Of a stretch of DNA of 64,000 nt, positions 45,233 through 53,131 are shown one piece after another. Position numbers and translations under genes: made by a program. Below the pieces are notes generated by a model. It was not told the DNA's origin. It saw only the letters and a list, made by a program, of their open reading frames with translations, and made no database searches. Source of the DNA: Marinicella meishanensis (lineage in GTDB: Bacteria; Pseudomonadota; Gammaproteobacteria; Xanthomonadales; Marinicellaceae); the NCBI RefSeq assembly GCF_019931145.1, contig NZ_JAIOUV010000005.1:62001-126000 (forward strand), given 5' to 3'. How positions within the stretch are numbered: the first letter of the stretch is position 1; each line of letters opens with the position of its first letter.

Positions 45233-46381
45233 ATGTGCGACAAAATCAGGGTTTTGCACGACGCCGCCATTTTGAATTTGAGCCCAGCACACCAACAATC
45301 TGCGAACCAAACCCACTGGACCCTGTTGGCCATCCGTCATGCCATGGTGGCCGATGCCCATGCCATGCCGGTGCATTGGTATTACCGCAAAGCAGACATT
45401 GAGCGGGCTTTCCCGGATGGCTTGGATGGCCTGTATGCGGCACCCGCGCAGCACCCCAGTGCCATCATGTCTTTACACTCCAAGCAACACGGCGGACGAC
45501 ACCGCTTGGGCGCGCAACAAGCCGACGTGGTGGGGGCGGTGATCTTACATGACAAGGCTGAATTTTGGGATCGGCCAGGGGTGCATTACCACCAAGGCCT
45601 GCAAGCCGGTGACAACACCCTCAATGCCCACACCGTGTTGTGGTTATTACAAGCCATGGTTGACAGGGGTGGCAGTTACCAGGAGTCGGCTTTTTTGCAG
45701 CATTACGTGAATAAAATGACGGCCCAGCCACCACAGCACCCAGACACCTATGCCGAATCTTACCACCGGGGATTTTTTGCCAATTGGGCCAGCGGCCAAA
45801 GTGCAGCGGCATGTGCCGCCGTCACGCACGACACGCCTTCGGTGGGCGGTTTGGTCAGAATCGGGCCATTGGCGCTGCTGTTGTTGCATCAAGGCATGGC
45901 TGTGGCCGATGTCAAAACGGTGGTGGCGCGACACCTGGACTTAACCCACCCCGATGCGGCTTTGAAAAAGGTCTGTTTCCAGTATGTGGATCTGATCAGC
46001 GGTTTACTGGCTGCCGCTGACCCAGCCGCCGCTGAACGGTTGTTGCAACAACATTTACTGACCGCAGCGGGGCGCCATTTCAAACGCAAACCCGTGGCAC
46101 AATGGTCTGATGCAGCAGTGCTTGGTGGCTTGTATTCAACCGCTTGTTACATCCGTGATGCCTGGCCCAGTGTGTTGTATCTGGCCAATAAATACCATCA
46201 CGACCTGCGCCAAGCCTTACAAGTCAATGCCCAATTGGGGGGCGACAACGTCCACCGAGGTGCGGTGTTGGCTTTGCTCATCACTTTGATCAACCCCCAG
46301 CCACTGGATGACTGGTATGCGCAGTTGACCCTGGCCGCTGAATTGGATGCCTGTTTGGCGGCATTGGGGCTGTTGTCATGA
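45233..46381 (+). CDS. Divergent ADP-ribosylglycohydrolase-family protein
   Basis: A 382-residue, all-helical, apparently cytoplasmic protein. The N-terminal MVADAHAMPVHWYY corresponds to the family's GDALG-type metal segment, GLVRIGPLALLL to the central helix, and GGDNVHRGAVLALL (about 345-358) to the GGDTDT-x-GA metal motif. In the last, the second Asp and the Thr are replaced by His and Asn-Val, so the two-magnesium site is altered. The substrate may be something other than protein ADP-ribose, or it may be a binding protein. Its stop overlaps the next gene by four bases. Confidence 0.78.
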   Translation: MCDKIRVLHDAAILNLSPAHQQSANQTHWTLLAIRHAMVADAHAMPVHWYYRKADIERAFPDGLDGLYAAPAQHPSAIMSLHSKQHGGRHRLGAQQADVVGAVILHDKAEFWDRPGVHYHQGLQAGDNTLNAHTVLWLLQAMVDRGGSYQESAFLQHYVNKMTAQPPQHPDTYAESYHRGFFANWASGQSAAACAAVTHDTPSVGGLVRIGPLALLLLHQGMAVADVKTVVARHLDLTHPDAALKKVCFQYVDLISGLLAAADPAAAERLLQQHLLTAAGRHFKRKPVAQWSDAAVLGGLYSTACYIRDAWPSVLYLANKYHHDLRQALQVNAQLGGDNVHRGAVLALLITLINPQPLDDWYAQLTLAAELDACLAALGLLS

Positions 46382-47451
46382 TGAAACGGTTGCAATGGCT
46401 GCTCACCCTGGTTGTGATGTTGACGATGCTGGCTTTGGTCAGTGGTTGTTGGCGCTCAGCCCAATATCAAAAACCTGCGGTGGCCGCTCCGCACCATGGT
46501 CCAGATCGCTTCATCAGCCAGTCGCAAAAAAGCGACTCGCCGTTTTGGGATTACCTCAAAATGCGTTGGCGGGAAGGGCGCATCGAGTCGGCCTCAGCCA
46601 ACGACATACAAGCGGTCATGGTGGCGGTTGATCAGGCATTGATCCAAGCCGAGACGCCAGAGCCGAGGGTCACTTGGTTGGGACATGCTGCGGTGTTGGT
46701 GCAATACCAAGGCGTCAGTTTTTTGACCGATCCGCATTTGAGCGACCATGCCTCTCCTTTGCCATTTGGCGGCCCCAGCCGGGTGGTGCCACCGGCGTTG
46801 ACGGTCGAGCAATTGCCTGAGGTTGATTTCGTGGTGATCTCACACAACCACTACGACCACCTGGATCACGAAACCGTGGTCGCTTTGGGCAATCGGGTGC
46901 ATTGGTATGTGCCGTTGGGCATTCAACAATGGTTGTTGAAGAGGGGCATTGATTCTGACAACATCACCGAGTTGGATTGGTGGCAGAGCGAGTCATTTGG
47001 GCCTGGTATTGAGGTGGTGGCCACCCCTTCACAACATTGGTCCAAACGCACCCCGTTTGACACCAACAAAACCCTGTGGGCCAGCTGGCACATCAACATC
47101 CATGGCTTCAAGACCTGGTTTGCTGGAGACACCGGCTACCACGCCCAACGCTTTCAACAAATCGGCCAACAATTGGGCCCCCATGACCTGGCTTTGATCC
47201 CGATTGGTGCTTATGGCCCTCGGTATTTCATGTTGCCTCAACATGTTGATCCGGCACAAGCCGTACAAACCCATTTGGACGTCAAATCCAAACACAGTGT
47301 GGGCATCCATTGGGGGACATTTGAATTAACCCATGAGCCATTCTTGGCGCCCAGAAAATTACTGGAGGAATCAGCCAAAGAGCTGTCTCATGGGGTGTTT
47401 GAAACTTTGCAAGTGGGCCAAACGCGGTTGTTGACACTGCAAGTGGAATAG
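46378..47451 (+). CDS. MBL-fold lipoprotein, NAPE-PLD/UlaG-like metallohydrolase
   Basis: A 357-residue metallo-beta-lactamase-fold enzyme. The lipobox LVSGC puts Cys24 as the lipidated residue, so it is membrane-anchored on the periplasmic side. WLGHAAVLVQ leads into the metal motif HNHYDH (156-161), and further ligands lie in PSQHWSKR, FAGDTGYH and GIHWGTFELTHEP. This set matches N-acylphosphatidylethanolamine phospholipase D relatives, so a phospholipid headgroup is a plausible substrate. ATG-ATG start; ATGA overlap with the upstream gene shows co-translation. Confidence 0.87.
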   Translation: MMKRLQWLLTLVVMLTMLALVSGCWRSAQYQKPAVAAPHHGPDRFISQSQKSDSPFWDYLKMRWREGRIESASANDIQAVMVAVDQALIQAETPEPRVTWLGHAAVLVQYQGVSFLTDPHLSDHASPLPFGGPSRVVPPALTVEQLPEVDFVVISHNHYDHLDHETVVALGNRVHWYVPLGIQQWLLKRGIDSDNITELDWWQSESFGPGIEVVATPSQHWSKRTPFDTNKTLWASWHINIHGFKTWFAGDTGYHAQRFQQIGQQLGPHDLALIPIGAYGPRYFMLPQHVDPAQAVQTHLDVKSKHSVGIHWGTFELTHEPFLAPRKLLEESAKELSHGVFETLQVGQTRLLTLQVE

Positions 47452-47469
47452 GCCGGGGCCGCCCTGAGG

Positions 47470-47742
47470 CTATTGGCCGCGTAATTTTCGGTCGTATTCG
47501 GTGTTGCTTTTGCTGAGGTCTTCGTCGGTGGGCAGGGGTTGGCCAGTGTAGGCATGCAGGAAGGCTTCACACAACAATTCGCTGTTGGTGGCATGTTTCA
47601 GATTGGCCACCTGTCGGCGGGTGCGTTCATCGGTCAGAATTTTCAACACATCAAACGGGATGGAGACCGTGATCTTCTTGACCCGCTCACTCTTTTTGCC
47701 ATGTGGCACATAAGGATTGATGTATTTGCCGTTCCAAGCCAT
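47470..47742 (-). CDS. metJ: Methionine repressor MetJ (short form)
   Basis: Ribbon-helix-helix repressor that binds met boxes with S-adenosylmethionine as corepressor. 90 residues. The ribbon KKITVSI (22-28) and the helices [31 protein letters not shown] are almost identical to E. coli MetJ, so operator recognition should be the same. The C-terminus after [10 protein letters not shown] is replaced by a short unrelated basic tail, about 15 residues shorter than E. coli MetJ (105). It converges on the MBL gene with 18 bases between stops. Confidence 0.96.
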   Translation of the reverse strand: MAWNGKYINPYVPHGKKSERVKKITVSIPFDVLKILTDERTRRQVANLKHATNSELLCEAFLHAYTGQPLPTDEDLSKSNTEYDRKLRGQ

Positions 47743-47744
47743 AT

Positions 47745-47760
47745 AAACGTCCAGATTGAT
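47745..47760 (-). promoter_or_regulatory. Possible met box at the metJ start
   Basis: AAACGTCC on the plus strand matches six of eight met box positions and is followed by AGATTGAT (4 of 8). It begins two bases upstream of the metJ ATG, downstream of the predicted promoter. Weak autoregulation is possible. Confidence 0.35.
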
Positions 47761-47769
47761 AAAACCATC

Positions 47770-47797
47770 ATTTTATCATGAAGCCGAGTGAATTCAA
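47770..47797 (-). promoter_or_regulatory. Predicted metJ promoter
   Basis: The minus strand has TTGAAT (47792-47797), 16 bases and TAAAAT (47770-47775). The -10 is inside a 7-bp inverted repeat (GATAAAA 47758-47764, TTTTATC 47771-47777). Confidence 0.5.
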
Positions 47798-47800
47798 CGT

Positions 47801-48076
47801 TCACTTTTTCTTGTAGGACAGGAAGAATCCTTCCAAGTCACCATTTTCGGTGTAGGGGTTGATGCCGACCAATTCATAGCCAGCGGCACCGAATTCGGCA
47901 TGGATTTTGGTCATCTTTTTGGCCGCCAGGTTTTTTCTGGTCAGCTTGTTCACATCCATGAACACCGTCATGGCCGGTAAGTTGTTGGCTTGGGCGTATT
48001 CGGCATCGGATTTGGCGGTGGCCCAGCTTTGCCACAGCATCAGGCTGGTGAAGATCATGGCTTGGTACAGTTTCAT
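47801..48076 (-). CDS. Small exported protein of unknown function
   Basis: A 91-residue protein. The ATG at 48076 follows a GGAG site and starts a signal peptide (MKLYQAMIFTSLMLWQSWATA). The mature part is a compact mixed domain (TVFMDVNKLTRKNLAAKKMTKIHAEFGAAGYELVGINPYTENGDLEGFFLSY) that I do not recognise; the AGYELVGINPYTENGD stretch looks like a strand-turn-strand. It is divergent from trpS and lies just upstream of metJ on the same strand. Confidence 0.7.
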   Translation of the reverse strand: MKLYQAMIFTSLMLWQSWATAKSDAEYAQANNLPAMTVFMDVNKLTRKNLAAKKMTKIHAEFGAAGYELVGINPYTENGDLEGFFLSYKKK

Positions 48077-48167
48077 GCGTTGCTCCGGTTTTGATTTGTC
48101 GTTCAGGGCATTGTATTTACTGACAGGGGTCCAATACAATAGTGCATTTTGAACAATTGGACAGTCA

Positions 48168-49172
48168 ATGAACACGGTTTTAACAGGAATCACCACCACC
48201 GGCACCCCGCATTTGGGTAATTACGTGGGTGCCATCAAACCCGCCATCAAACGCAGTCAAGACGAGGCGGTTAACAGTTATTTCTTTTTGGCCGATCACC
48301 ACGCCCTGATCAAATGCTGGGAACCTGAGCGGGTGGCACAATCCACCAAGGAAATTGCTGCCACGTGGTTGGCTTTGGGCCTGGATACCGACCAGACATT
48401 CTTCTACCGCCAATCAGACATTCCAGAGATCACCGAGTTGACCTGGCTGTTGACTTGCATGACCGCCAAAGGCTTGATGAACCGGTCGCATGCCTACAAA
48501 GCGCAGGTGGCCGAAAACACCGAAAAAGGGGAAGAAGATCCGGACAAAGGCATCACCATGGGCCTGTTCAGTTATCCGGTGTTGATGGCCGCTGACATCC
48601 TGATGTTCAATGCCACTGAAGTGCCGGTGGGCAAAGACCAAACCCAGCACCTGGAAATGGCGCGTGACATCGGTGCCCGTTTCAATCACCATTTTGGTGA
48701 GCACTTCGTGATGCCCAAAACCGTGGTGGATGACAACGTAGCGGTGTTGCCTGGTTTGGATGGTCGAAAAATGAGTAAGTCTTACAACAACACCATCCCT
48801 TTGTGGTTGCCAGAGAAACAACTGCGAAAACACATCATGAAGATCAAAACCAACTCCTTGGAGCCCGGTGAACCGAAAGATCCCCATGATTCTTTTGTGT
48901 TTGATATCTACAAAGCCTTTGCATCTGAACAACAAGTGAATGAAATGAAGGCCGAATTTGCCAACGGCATCGCATGGGGTGCGGCCAAGCAAGTGCTTTT
49001 TGAGATGATCAACACAGAATTGCAAGAGGCCCGGGAAAAATACCAAGAATTGATCAACAACCCCGCTATAATTGAACAGGAGTTAAAAAAGGGTGCGGCC
49101 AAAGCCCGAGCCTATGCCACGCCATTTTTGGTGCGATTGAAGGAGGCAGTGGGGATCCGGCCAATCAAATAA
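48168..49172 (+). CDS. trpS: Tryptophanyl-tRNA synthetase
   Basis: Class I aminoacyl-tRNA synthetase, 334 residues. The HIGH-like motif is TPHLGNYVG near 12-20 and the KMSKS motif is [10 protein letters not shown] near 200. [17 protein letters not shown] is also diagnostic. The divergent gap of 91 bases to the small exported gene has TTGTAT and TACAAT 18 bases apart as a possible promoter. Confidence 0.96.
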   Translation: MNTVLTGITTTGTPHLGNYVGAIKPAIKRSQDEAVNSYFFLADHHALIKCWEPERVAQSTKEIAATWLALGLDTDQTFFYRQSDIPEITELTWLLTCMTAKGLMNRSHAYKAQVAENTEKGEEDPDKGITMGLFSYPVLMAADILMFNATEVPVGKDQTQHLEMARDIGARFNHHFGEHFVMPKTVVDDNVAVLPGLDGRKMSKSYNNTIPLWLPEKQLRKHIMKIKTNSLEPGEPKDPHDSFVFDIYKAFASEQQVNEMKAEFANGIAWGAAKQVLFEMINTELQEAREKYQELINNPAIIEQELKKGAAKARAYATPFLVRLKEAVGIRPIK

Positions 49173-49197
49173 TTGCAGTATCGAAAAGAGGTGAAGT

Positions 49198-50178
49198 ATG
49201 GTCGATTTTAAATTTGGACAAGTGATGTCCACCTTGTGGAAAACCAAAGAGTTTGTGCTGTTTCGGTTTTTGATCTACATGGGAATCACCTTGGCCTACA
49301 TCATCGGCACGGGGACCGGTGGCGGCATCGGCTATTTGATCGGCAGTGTCGGTGATGGCAAAGAAGGCGGTTTGTTTTATGGCATGGTCGGCGGCTTCAC
49401 CTTGGTCAGCGGCATTCTGTACTACGTGCGGGAATATTTGCTGTATTTGGTTAAAGCCGGACACATCGCGGTGATCGTCAAACATTTGGACGGTGAACCC
49501 ATGCCTGATGGCCAAGGCCAAATCAAATATGCCCAACAAGTGGTGAAATCGCGCTTCAAAGAATCATCGGTGTTGTTTGGCGTCGACCAATTGATTAAAG
49601 GGGTGCTGAAAACGTTCAATCGCATCTTTTCCGGGGTCATGTCGTTCCTGCCGGTGCTGCCCCAAGGCTTGGTAAATTTCATCAATGCCGTGATCAACAT
49701 GTCTTTGACTTATGTGGATGAAGTGATCTTGGCATACTACATCAGGAACAATTCTGAAAATCCCTGGGAAGACTCACGCAAAGCCTTGGTGCTGTATGCG
49801 CAGAATTACAAAACTTTTCTGAAAAACGCCTTGTTCTTGACCATCATCACATGGGTCTTGTCTTTGCTGGTGCTGGTTATGGTGTTTGCCCCATTGGCGG
49901 GCCTGCTCGGCTTGATTGGTTATGACGGCAATGTGTGGGTGTTGGTGTTGGCCATCGTCACCGCTTGGGGCATCAAAGCCGCGTTGATCGATCCGATTGC
50001 CATGACCGCGTTGATGCAGGTGTTTTTCAAAGTCACCGAAGGGCAGGAACCGAATCCAGAATGGGAGGCCAAGTTGGAACGGGGTTCGAAGAAATTCGTG
50101 GCCCTCAAAGACAAAGCCCTGGGTTGGGCCAAATCGAAAATGGGTGGTGGTCGCACGCCAGATGCCAACGCCGAATAA
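49198..50178 (+). CDS. Polytopic membrane protein of unknown function
   Basis: A 326-residue integral membrane protein with about five or six hydrophobic segments: a glycine-rich pair near 22-80 (IGTGTGGGIGYLIGSVGDG between them), a middle helix near 150, and two strong helices near 215-270. A charged cytoplasmic tail (EAKLERGSKKFVALKDKALGWAKSKMGGG) ends it. I know this type only as a widely conserved hypothetical membrane protein. It starts 25 bases after trpS with an AGAGG site, so it may share the trpS transcript. Confidence 0.75.
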   Translation: MVDFKFGQVMSTLWKTKEFVLFRFLIYMGITLAYIIGTGTGGGIGYLIGSVGDGKEGGLFYGMVGGFTLVSGILYYVREYLLYLVKAGHIAVIVKHLDGEPMPDGQGQIKYAQQVVKSRFKESSVLFGVDQLIKGVLKTFNRIFSGVMSFLPVLPQGLVNFINAVINMSLTYVDEVILAYYIRNNSENPWEDSRKALVLYAQNYKTFLKNALFLTIITWVLSLLVLVMVFAPLAGLLGLIGYDGNVWVLVLAIVTAWGIKAALIDPIAMTALMQVFFKVTEGQEPNPEWEAKLERGSKKFVALKDKALGWAKSKMGGGRTPDANAE

Positions 50179-50227
50179 ACCCTGCCATGCCAAACCCCAC
50201 ACGGGCCTTCATGGGCGGCGTTGACTG

Positions 50228-50566
50228 GTGCAAGATTTCACCCACCGAGTCATCACCCTGATTGGCCAAATCCCGGCAGGCCAGGTGGCCACCTACGGAC
50301 AAATCGCGACCATGGCTGGTAACCACCGGGCTGCCAGGCAGGTGTCCCGGGTGTTGCACAGCTGCAGCCAAAAGTATCAACTGCCCTGGCATCGGGTGAT
50401 CGGTGCCGGTGGTCGCATCACCATTCCCAAAGACCTGCCCAGCCACCAAAGACAACTGAAAAAGCTGCAATCAGAAGGCATACAAATGGGTCTCGGTGAT
50501 ACAATAGATCTGTCAATTTACCAATGGCCAGGAACCACCCCAGACCCACATGATCAAAACGTCTGA
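50228..50566 (+). CDS. atl: Alkyltransferase-like (ATL) DNA-damage recognition protein
   Basis: A 112-residue relative of O6-alkylguanine methyltransferase. It keeps the DNA-binding domain (IPAGQVATYGQIATMAG, RQVSRVLHSC) but the active-site motif PCHRV is PWHRV, with Trp replacing the acceptor Cys, the hallmark of ATL proteins. These flip and bind alkylated guanine and hand it to nucleotide excision repair. The start is GTG with an in-frame stop just upstream. It overlaps pepP by 17 bases. Confidence 0.92.
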   Translation: MQDFTHRVITLIGQIPAGQVATYGQIATMAGNHRAARQVSRVLHSCSQKYQLPWHRVIGAGGRITIPKDLPSHQRQLKKLQSEGIQMGLGDTIDLSIYQWPGTTPDPHDQNV

Positions 50567-51854
50567 ATACATCAAACGTCGCCAACAACTGATGAAAATT
50601 GCCGGCGCCAACTCCATCACCTTGTTGGGCAGTCGGCCTGAATACTTGCGCAATGGCGATGTGCACTATGGCTACCGTCAGGACAGTGATTTTTATTACT
50701 TGTCTGGTTTCAATGAGCCCGACGCGGTGTTGGTCTTGCTGCCTGGTAACCGCACAGAAAAGCAGGTGTTGTTTTGCCGTGAAGCCGATCCCAAAAAAAT
50801 CATGTGGGACGGCCCCATGGTGGGCACCCAAGGCGCGGTTGATCACTATGGCTTTGATGCGGCTTATGACATCAAAGAAATTGATCGGCGGATGCCTTTG
50901 CTGTTGGAAGGCTGTGAAAAGGTCTGCTTCAAGATTGGCGACAACAACGATTTTCATCAACGCATCGCCTTGTGGATCAAAGCCATCGAAACCCGCCAAG
51001 GGCAAAAATCCAAAGCCCCCGAGGAGTTCATGTCAATCAGCCACGTCATCCATGACATGCGTTTGTACAAATCACCGGCTGAAATCAAATGCCTGAAAAA
51101 ATCCGCCGACATCGCGGCCGCTGCTCACATCCGCATGATGCAAAGCTGCCAGGCTGGCCAATATGAGTATGACTTGCAGGCAGAATACAGCAAACACCTG
51201 ATCAGCCACCGATCACACAGCAGTTACCCACCCATCATTGGCAGTGGTGAAAACGGCAACATCTTGCACTATATCAACAACGATCAACAGTTGCATGACG
51301 GTGATTTGGTGTTGATTGATGCCGGTGCCGAATATGATTATTACGCTTCAGACATCACCCGCACATTTCCGGTCAATGGTTGTTTCAATGCCCGCCAAAA
51401 GGACTTGTATGAAGTGGTGTTGCAGGCCCAAACCGACGCCATTGATGCGGTCCAAGTCGGCAGTCATTGGAATGACTTTCATGACGCAGCGGTGAAAACC
51501 ATCAGCCAGGGTTTGCTTGACTTGAACATCATCAAAGGCAGTTTGGCCCAGGTGTTGGAAGAAAAAACCTATTCTCACTACTACATGCACATGACCGGCC
51601 ATTGGTTGGGTTTGGATGTGCATGACTGCGGCGATTATCGGGTGGATGACTTGTGGGTGGAATTGGAAGACAACATGGTGTTGACGGTTGAACCCGGCAT
51701 CTACATCAGTGAGCATTCCAAGGCACCGAAAAAATGGCGGGGTATGGGCATCCGCATTGAGGACGATGTGCAGGTGACCAAAAAAGGTCCGGTGGTGCTG
51801 AGTAAAAATGCGCCCAAGCAAATCGCCGACATCGAACACATTATGAGAGGATAA
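50550..51854 (+). CDS. pepP: Xaa-Pro aminopeptidase PepP
   Basis: Di-manganese peptidase that removes N-terminal residues before proline. 434 residues: N-terminal AMP_N domain (YRQDSDFYYLSGFNEPDAVLVL) and C-terminal pita-bread domain with metal ligands Asp257, Asp268, His351, Glu381 and Glu404, each within three residues of the E. coli positions. Cytoplasmic. It is followed after two bases by an exported amidohydrolase. Confidence 0.96.
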   Translation: MIKTSEYIKRRQQLMKIAGANSITLLGSRPEYLRNGDVHYGYRQDSDFYYLSGFNEPDAVLVLLPGNRTEKQVLFCREADPKKIMWDGPMVGTQGAVDHYGFDAAYDIKEIDRRMPLLLEGCEKVCFKIGDNNDFHQRIALWIKAIETRQGQKSKAPEEFMSISHVIHDMRLYKSPAEIKCLKKSADIAAAAHIRMMQSCQAGQYEYDLQAEYSKHLISHRSHSSYPPIIGSGENGNILHYINNDQQLHDGDLVLIDAGAEYDYYASDITRTFPVNGCFNARQKDLYEVVLQAQTDAIDAVQVGSHWNDFHDAAVKTISQGLLDLNIIKGSLAQVLEEKTYSHYYMHMTGHWLGLDVHDCGDYRVDDLWVELEDNMVLTVEPGIYISEHSKAPKKWRGMGIRIEDDVQVTKKGPVVLSKNAPKQIADIEHIMRG

Positions 51855-51856
51855 CC

Positions 51857-53122
51857 ATGAGAATATTATTGACCTTGTTGCTTTTTTCATCCGCACTGCA
51901 AGCCACCACCATCCATTGTGGCCACCTGTTTGATGCCGCGGCCGGTCGCATGCTCAAGGATCAAGTGGTGACCATTGAGGGCAATCGGTTCAGCCAAATC
52001 AGCAGCCACAACGGTGAAGCCGTGGACCATGATTTCAGTGGGTACTATTGTTTGCCCGGATTGATGGACATGCACACCCACATCACCCACGAACACAGTG
52101 CCTCGCGTTATTTGGAAAAATATGAATTGAATGAAGCGGATGTGGCCTTCAATGCCGCCATGTTCGCCGCCCGCACCTTGGATGCCGGTTTCACCACGAT
52201 CCGGGATTTGGGTGATTCGTTCAACGTTTCGGTGGCCCTGAAAAAGGCCATTGCTGCAGGCAAAACCAGGGGGCCGAGAATTTTCACCACAGCCAAATCA
52301 TTGGCCACCACCGGTGGCCATGCCGATCCGAGTAATGGTTATCGAGATGGTTTGTTTCCACACTCCACGCCGACCCACGGGGTCATCAATGGACCGGCAG
52401 ATGCCATGCGTGCGGTCAGGCAGCGCTATCAGGACGGGGCCGATTTGATCAAGATCACTGCCACCGGTGGGGTGTTGAGTCAAGCGGCCAGTGGTGACAA
52501 TGCCCAATTCAATGACGAGGAATTGACGGCCTTGATGGCCACGGCGAAAGATTATGGCTTCAAGGTGGCAGCCCATGCCCATGGCAAAGCCGGTATGAAG
52601 CGGGCCATTGAAGCCGGCGTGGTCAGCATTGAACATGGTACCTACTTGGATGATGAAATCATTCGTTTGATGAAACAACACGGCACATTCCTGGTGCCCA
52701 CCTTGATTGCCGGCGATTGGGTCACTGAAAAATCCCAGGTCAAAGGTTTCTTTCCCGATGTGGTGGCCAAAAAAGCCGCGACCATTGGTCCGGTGATTGC
52801 CGGATCGTTCAATCGGGCTTTCAAAGCCGGGGTAAAAGTCGCCCTGGGCACCGACAGCGGGGTGTCAGAACATGGTCGCAACGGTGAAGAATTTGGCTTG
52901 CTGGTGCGCCATGGCATGACCCCGGCGCAAGCCATTCAAGCCGGCACCATCCATGCCGCTGAATTGTTGGGCCAAGCCGACCAACTGGGCCAAATCAAGC
53001 CGAATTTTTTGGCCGATCTGGTGGTGGTCACTGACAACCCATTGGTTGATATTGAGACCATGACCACAGTTGCGGTGGTGATCAAAGATGGTAAAATAGA
53101 AAAGAACACCCTCACGAACTGA
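51857..53122 (+). CDS. Exported metal-dependent amidohydrolase
   Basis: A 421-residue TIM-barrel amidohydrolase with a signal peptide (MRILLTLLLFSSALQA). It has the metal motif PGLMDMHTHI, the lysine region LIKITATGGVLS, AAHAHGKAGM, SIEHGTYLD and the final Asp in ALGTDSGVSEHG, a set close to secreted Xaa-Pro dipeptidase-type / imidazolonepropionase-like enzymes. Following pepP in one operon it may cleave proline peptides or cyclic peptides, which is an inference. Confidence 0.9.
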   Translation: MRILLTLLLFSSALQATTIHCGHLFDAAAGRMLKDQVVTIEGNRFSQISSHNGEAVDHDFSGYYCLPGLMDMHTHITHEHSASRYLEKYELNEADVAFNAAMFAARTLDAGFTTIRDLGDSFNVSVALKKAIAAGKTRGPRIFTTAKSLATTGGHADPSNGYRDGLFPHSTPTHGVINGPADAMRAVRQRYQDGADLIKITATGGVLSQAASGDNAQFNDEELTALMATAKDYGFKVAAHAHGKAGMKRAIEAGVVSIEHGTYLDDEIIRLMKQHGTFLVPTLIAGDWVTEKSQVKGFFPDVVAKKAATIGPVIAGSFNRAFKAGVKVALGTDSGVSEHGRNGEEFGLLVRHGMTPAQAIQAGTIHAAELLGQADQLGQIKPNFLADLVVVTDNPLVDIETMTTVAVVIKDGKIEKNTLTN

Positions 53123-53131
53123 GTACTTGCC

